A stretch of DNA of 39,825 nt from a virus: positions 1 to 39,825 of IMG/VR virus record IMGVR_UViG_3300045977_000264, one strand, 5' to 3'. Both the position numbers and the translations under genes were made by a program. The notes under the pieces are model-generated. The model was given only the letters and a program-made list of their open reading frames with translations. It had not been told where the DNA came from and did no database searches. Shown here piece after piece: positions 36,728-39,825 of the stretch (positions are counted from its first letter, which is position 1; every line of letters begins with the position of its first letter).

Positions 36728-37873
36728 ATGGGACGTCGCCGAGGGGTCTGGTATCGAGCTGAGCGAGACGCCTGGTTCACGACATGGGCGGGTCGCCAGA
36801 TTCGTCTCGCTGCCGGTAAGGATTCGAGGAAGGCCGCGGTCAGGCGTTGGCATGAGATGGAGCTAGCCAGTGGCCGGACCGGCCGGATCGAGGCGGGGGT
36901 GCTCTCCGTGGCCGATGTGGCCAATCTGAGGGTGGCTTGGCTCAGGCGGTACCGGGCGCCGTCGACGGCCCGGAATGACGAATGGTTCCTGTCATGGGCG
37001 GGTGGAGCCCTGGGGCAATACCCGGCCGCGGAGCTTGAGCCGCATCAGGTCGAGGCGTGGCTGAGTCGGCGTACGACGTGGTCGGCCCAGACACGCCGGA
37101 ATGCGGCGGTGTGTCTCAAGGCGGCTCTGGGCTGGGCGGTGAAGGCGGGTCATATTCCGGGTCATAAGCTGGCCCGGCTCGAGCTGCCATCGCCACGGCG
37201 CCGGCAACATCATGTCACCGTGGCACGGTTCGCCGAGGTGGAGCCGTTCATCCGGTCAGAGCCGTTCCGGTTGTTCTGCCGGCTGATGTTGGCGACGGGA
37301 GCTCGGCCGAGCGAGCTGATGCGGCTTGAGGCCGCCCATTTGGATCATGGGCGGATGGTGGGCACGTTGCCGGGCAAGACGACTCGGGTCACTGGGCGGC
37401 AGATCGTGGTGCGATTCCCGGTCGCGGTCTGGCCGCCCATTGCCGAGCTTGCTCAGGAGCATCCGCGGGGCCCGATTCTACGGATGGGGTGTGGGAGGCC
37501 ATGGACGAGGTCCAATCTCAACAATCAGATCCGGGCGATACGGAAGCGGGCTCGGAGGGAGGGAATGGATCTGGGGTGGCTGACGATCTATGGGATGCGT
37601 CATGGGTTCGCGACGGAGCATTTGGCTCGAGGGGTACCGTTGCCGGTGGTATCGGCTTTGCTCAATCATGCGTCGAGTGACACGACGGCTCGGGTGTATG
37701 ACCATGTACGGCATGAGGACGCGGCGTTGCGGATGGCTCTGGACGGAACGTCAGGACTTGGGGGATCGCCCGAGGCTTCGGGTGATGGACGATCACGCCG
37801 GGTGGCTGATAGGCGCGGCGGACGAGGAAGTCGCGGATCGAGGCGGGGTCGACGGACCAGGTTGGGCGTTTGA
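36728..37873 (+). CDS. int: Tyrosine recombinase (integrase)
   Basis: This is a 381-residue phage integrase. An N-terminal arm-binding part (MGRRRGVWYRAERDAWFTTW) and a SAM-like core-binding domain (about 60-150) precede the catalytic domain. The catalytic domain has Arg I in MLATGARPSELMRLE, a Lys in GKTTRVTGRQI, YGMRHGFATEHLARG (Arg II; the usual first His of HxxR is replaced by Tyr), LLNHASSDTTARVYDHV (His plus nucleophile Tyr). ATG 36728 was chosen because the earlier TTG (36677) would run through the arm repeat. The last 55 residues are Gly/Arg-rich, likely low-constraint, and are overlapped antisense by the excisionase gene. Confidence 0.93.
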   Translation: MGRRRGVWYRAERDAWFTTWAGRQIRLAAGKDSRKAAVRRWHEMELASGRTGRIEAGVLSVADVANLRVAWLRRYRAPSTARNDEWFLSWAGGALGQYPAAELEPHQVEAWLSRRTTWSAQTRRNAAVCLKAALGWAVKAGHIPGHKLARLELPSPRRRQHHVTVARFAEVEPFIRSEPFRLFCRLMLATGARPSELMRLEAAHLDHGRMVGTLPGKTTRVTGRQIVVRFPVAVWPPIAELAQEHPRGPILRMGCGRPWTRSNLNNQIRAIRKRARREGMDLGWLTIYGMRHGFATEHLARGVPLPVVSALLNHASSDTTARVYDHVRHEDAALRMALDGTSGLGGSPEASGDGRSRRVADRRGGRGSRGSRRGRRTRLGV

Positions 37874-37976
37874 GGCCGGCGCCGATATTGGCGGCTCGGA
37901 GCTCGCCGGCTCGGATCAGGACCGAGACGTGATGAGCGGAGCATCCCAGGATGTGGGCAGCCTGGTTGGTGGTCAT
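37662..37976 (-). CDS. Excisionase-like HTH_17 protein
   Basis: This is a 104-residue protein. Residues 1-55 (MTTNQAAHILGCSAHHVSVL, IRAGELRAANIG, WSVDPASIRDFLVRRA) are a MerR-like winged helix of the HTH_17/excisionase type. The C-terminal 45 residues are Pro/His-rich and look unconstrained; they overlap the integrase gene antisense by 212 bp. It is the last gene of the leftward early operon, so excisionase would be made on induction while its transcript opposes integrase transcription. GTG one codon upstream is an alternative start. Confidence 0.75.
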   Translation of the reverse strand: MTTNQAAHILGCSAHHVSVLIRAGELRAANIGAGLKRPTWSVDPASIRDFLVRRAYQPPGVIVHHPKPRAIPQVLTFRPEPSATPRPHAVHGHTPEPSCHSTHD

Positions 37977-38000
37977 CACATAAACAGTGGTTCACACGTG

Positions 38001-38027
38001 GATCATGCACCTATATTAGGCATGATC
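38001..38027. promoter_or_regulatory. Inverted repeat before the excisionase-like gene
   Basis: GATCATG (38001-38007) and CATGATC (38021-38027) form a perfect 7-bp inverted repeat with a 13-nt AT-rich spacer. It spans the stop of the nuclease-like gene, 25-50 bp upstream of the excisionase start. It could bind a regulator or form an RNA hairpin. Confidence 0.4.
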
Positions 38028-38360
38028 ATTGAGGGATTCGTTGTTTGCTTTGATGTAGGCTTGGCAGATAGTGGGGAGGTCGTCTTCGTGGATGATGAGG
38101 AGGGCGCCGTGTTTACCTTTTTCGCGGAGGATGACGAGGGGTGTTTGGCCGGTCTTGGCGGCTTTGGCTTTGGTGGCGAGCCAGAGGGAACGGGCGGTGC
38201 AGCGGGCTCGGAGTTTGGATTCGATGTAGAGAGTATCATGTGTGGAATCGGATTCGGAGCGATCGTCGCGGCCGGAGGAGCCGGAGAGGACGTTACGTTT
38301 GGCGCCGAAGATGGCGGCGTTTTTACGTTCGGCGGATTTCCAGGTGTTGCGGTGGGTCAT
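38016..38360 (-). CDS. PDDEXK-like phage nuclease
   Basis: This is a 114-residue protein. The region TLYIESKLRARCTARSLWLA (about 43-62) has the E-x-K catalytic signature of the PDDEXK fold, preceded by an Asp (STHD) and followed by KTGQTPLVILREKGKHGALL and IIHEDDL, matching small phage Holliday-junction-resolvase/nuclease-like proteins. It probably trims or resolves recombination or replication intermediates. It is coupled by ATGA to the upstream exported-protein gene. Only the C-terminal ExK is clear, so activity should be considered probable. Confidence 0.7.
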   Translation of the reverse strand: MTHRNTWKSAERKNAAIFGAKRNVLSGSSGRDDRSESDSTHDTLYIESKLRARCTARSLWLATKAKAAKTGQTPLVILREKGKHGALLIIHEDDLPTICQAYIKANNESLNDHA

Positions 38361-38854
38361 GGGATCACGATGCGGCCGGAGAGAGCGCTTATCCAGTGGG
38401 TCTGGGCGGCGACTCCCACGGTGACTGTGTAGGTGCCGGACGGGAAGTCGATGGTCTCGTCGAAGGGTGAGTAGGCGTGTTGGCCTCGGCGGGTGATGAA
38501 CTCGGGATAGAGGCGGGTGAAGATGACGCCGCCTCGGTTGGAGATTTCGACGAGCCAGTGGAGGGTCATGTCCTCTTCGCGGTGGAGGATGTCGAAGGCG
38601 GACTGGATGCGGAGGTGGCCGGCTGGGGTGATCGAGAGGATTGGCATCTCGAGGTGGTGGGGAGCGATGATATGGGGGTTGTCGTAGTCGCTGGGGCTGG
38701 GTATGGCTTGGGCTCGCAGTTCGACTGGGGTCATGGTGCGGGCCAGGATCTTATTGGGTGCTGGGTTGGCGCCCTGGCGGATTCGGGTAGCGACGGCGTT
38801 GGCGATGAGGGCTGAGCCGAGGAAGACGGCGGCGACGAGGATGAGGCGTTTCAT
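38357..38854 (-). CDS. Exported beta-sandwich protein
   Basis: This is a 165-residue protein with a signal peptide (MKRLILVAAVFLGSALIANA) and a mature beta-sandwich domain (HLEMPILSITPAGHLRIQSA, MTLHWLVEISNRGGVIFTRL, TYTVTVGVAAQTHWISALSG). It resembles a small Ig/FN3-like extracytoplasmic domain. It is unusual to find a secreted protein in a replication-type operon; a role in superinfection immunity or host-surface modification is possible. ATG 38854 overlaps the preceding stop as ATGA. Confidence 0.65.
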   Translation of the reverse strand: MKRLILVAAVFLGSALIANAVATRIRQGANPAPNKILARTMTPVELRAQAIPSPSDYDNPHIIAPHHLEMPILSITPAGHLRIQSAFDILHREEDMTLHWLVEISNRGGVIFTRLYPEFITRRGQHAYSPFDETIDFPSGTYTVTVGVAAQTHWISALSGRIVIP

Positions 38855-39150
38855 GGGTAGTGCTCCGTTCGTCCGGACGGGGTTGTGGGTACTATTCGAA
38901 GCAGGTCGTATACCGCATCGATTTTGCGGTTGTAGCCTGGCTCGTCTTCGCGACCCATGACCCACCAGCGACCCTCGCTTCCGATGAGGCCCGCGAAGTC
39001 CGCGGCCTCCACGATAGCGGCTAGCTCTGAGCGTAGCCGGGCATTCTCGGCTTCGAGCGTGGCAATGCGGGCCTTCAAGCGGGATTCCTCGCTTGTGTCG
39101 TGGCCGCGAGTAAAGACGATGTCTTTGCGGATTTCTTCGTTGTCTGTCAT
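38851..39150 (-). CDS. Coiled-coil hypothetical protein
   Basis: This is a 99-residue protein starting MTDNEEIRKDIVFTRGHDTS. Residues 20-55 form a coiled coil (RLKARIATLEAENARLRSEL), followed by WWVMGREDEPGYNRKIDAVY. No membrane segment is seen. It lies 8 bp after the stop of the secreted-protein gene and is coupled to the next by ATGA. Function is unknown. Confidence 0.7.
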   Translation of the reverse strand: MTDNEEIRKDIVFTRGHDTSEESRLKARIATLEAENARLRSELAAIVEAADFAGLIGSEGRWWVMGREDEPGYNRKIDAVYDLLRIVPTTPSGRTEHYP

Positions 39151-39158
39151 TGTGGGGA

Positions 39159-39677
39159 TCACGCAGGTGGTGGTGGGGTTCGCATGCCTCGGTAGCCGAA
39201 GAAGTGAACGACCGGCGGATTCTCGCCATTGTTGCCGATGATCGTCAGGGTCCACGTATGATCGTAACTGATGGGGAGTGGGTATTGGGTGTGGGAGGCG
39301 TCGTAGAGCCAGCCGGGCGGGTCGGCTTCACCGCAGGCAAGCTGGTTGAAGAGGACGTTAGGCCAGCCGTGGAAGCTGGGGCCGTCTAATCCATAACCGA
39401 GGCGGTGATCGATCACGGCAGCATACTTGCAGAGGTTAATTGCGCCTGAGGAGCAGGCCAGTTCGACGGGCTTGGTCATATCGGAGAAGTAGCCGCCGCC
39501 CTTGGCGGGGTAGTCACGGACGTACCAGTAGCCGACCTTCTGGGATGATAGCTCGCAGAGCTGGACGGGTGGTGGGAGGCCGCGCGTGCGCTGGGCGTGG
39601 AGTGTGCCGGTAATGGAGCCAAGGAGGCTCGCGGTGAGGAGAGTGACGGCGGTGGTACGTGTGGGTGATGAAGTCAT
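39159..39677 (-). CDS. Secreted protein expressed from the array-type translation start
   Basis: This is a 172-residue protein with a signal peptide (TAVTLLTASLLGSITGTLHA then Q). The mature protein is rich in Tyr, Trp, Gly and Cys (CELSSQKVGYWYVRDYPAKG, ACSSGAINLCKYAAVIDHRL, WTLTIIGNNGENPP) and looks like a small disulphide-bonded beta protein of unknown family. ATG 39677 is preceded by GGCAAGGCAAGGTTCTCATC, exactly the cassette that is reiterated four times in the arrays at 1-560 and 1110-1357; this is the only copy that drives a full gene. Confidence 0.7.
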   Translation of the reverse strand: MTSSPTRTTAVTLLTASLLGSITGTLHAQRTRGLPPPVQLCELSSQKVGYWYVRDYPAKGGGYFSDMTKPVELACSSGAINLCKYAAVIDHRLGYGLDGPSFHGWPNVLFNQLACGEADPPGWLYDASHTQYPLPISYDHTWTLTIIGNNGENPPVVHFFGYRGMRTPPPPA

Positions 39678-39825
39678 GATGAGAACCTTGCCTTGCCGGG
39701 CCATACCTTGCCGGGCCATACCTTGCCCAGCCATGCCAGGCCAAGCCACGCCGAGCCTGGCCAGGCCCAGCCGTGCCTCAGGTAGATGATAGTGGGAGCA
39801 TTGAGGAGAACCTTGCCTTGCCAGG
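39678..39825. repeat. GCC-pentanucleotide array and right copy of terminal repeat
   Basis: The cassette core gagaaccttgccttgcc (39681-39697) is followed at 39699-39825 by the exact 127-bp repeat of positions 1-127. In the closed molecule this array is continuous with that at 1-560, so the gap between the genes starting at 39677 and ending at 573 is about 590 bp. Confidence 0.85.

Overview
The window is a complete or near-complete temperate tailed-phage genome. Its first 127 bases recur exactly as its last 127 bases, so the contig almost certainly closes into a 39,698-bp circle. It encodes portal, large terminase, HK97-type coat, scaffold, tail tube, tape measure and tail hub proteins, so a siphovirus with a short tail is expected (431-residue tape measure, roughly 65 nm at about 0.15 nm per residue). 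The DNA is GC-rich. A protein with a PEP-CTERM sorting signal, a cysteine-rich CPCC structural protein and a tRNA fragment without encoded CCA fit a Planctomycetes or Verrucomicrobia-like Gram-negative host with an exosortase. The host assignment is inference.

Layout. (1) 9522 leftward through the contig junction to 37662 is one leftward early operon. In order it holds a small HTH regulator, hypothetical proteins, a Gp157-like protein, an ssDNA-binding-like protein, a 38-residue zinc ribbon, an AEP primase fused to a RepA/DnaB-type ATPase, an iteron-rich stretch, an SNF2-type helicase, an N4-type DNA methyltransferase, a protein with RAMP/Cas7-like features, a hypothetical, two exported proteins, a coiled-coil protein, a PDDEXK-like nuclease and a probable excisionase. 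(2) 9523-9604 is the divergent switch with two GTCAWTGAC palindromes. The repressor and a rightward accessory cassette (a small regulator, an exported protein, a PEP-CTERM protein, a second methyltransferase) follow to 12330. (3) 36422 leftward to 12365 is the late operon: thioredoxin-like exported protein, papain-like protease, membrane proteins, terminase, holin-like protein, portal, scaffold, coat, fibre, two large beta-helix tailspikes, head-tail and tail genes, tape measure, hub and tail-tip proteins. One rightward gene (17333-17731) interrupts it. (4) 36423-36727 is attP: the 3' part of a tRNA-Arg(UCG) gene flanked by paired direct repeats, followed by a rightward tyrosine integrase.

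Nearly every early and late gene is joined to the next by ATGA, TGATG or TAATG overlaps, so translational coupling is pervasive. The two lysogeny genes on the + strand (repressor and integrase) are each overlapped antisense at the 3' end by a lytic-strand gene, by 180 and 212 bp. The most unusual region spans the junction (39678 through 2115). The leftward genes there are separated by degenerate GGCNN pentanucleotide arrays, and a translation-initiation cassette (GGCAAGGCAAGGTTCTC followed by ATG) is repeated four times ahead of micro-ORFs and once ahead of a real secreted protein. I recognise no described system that matches it.
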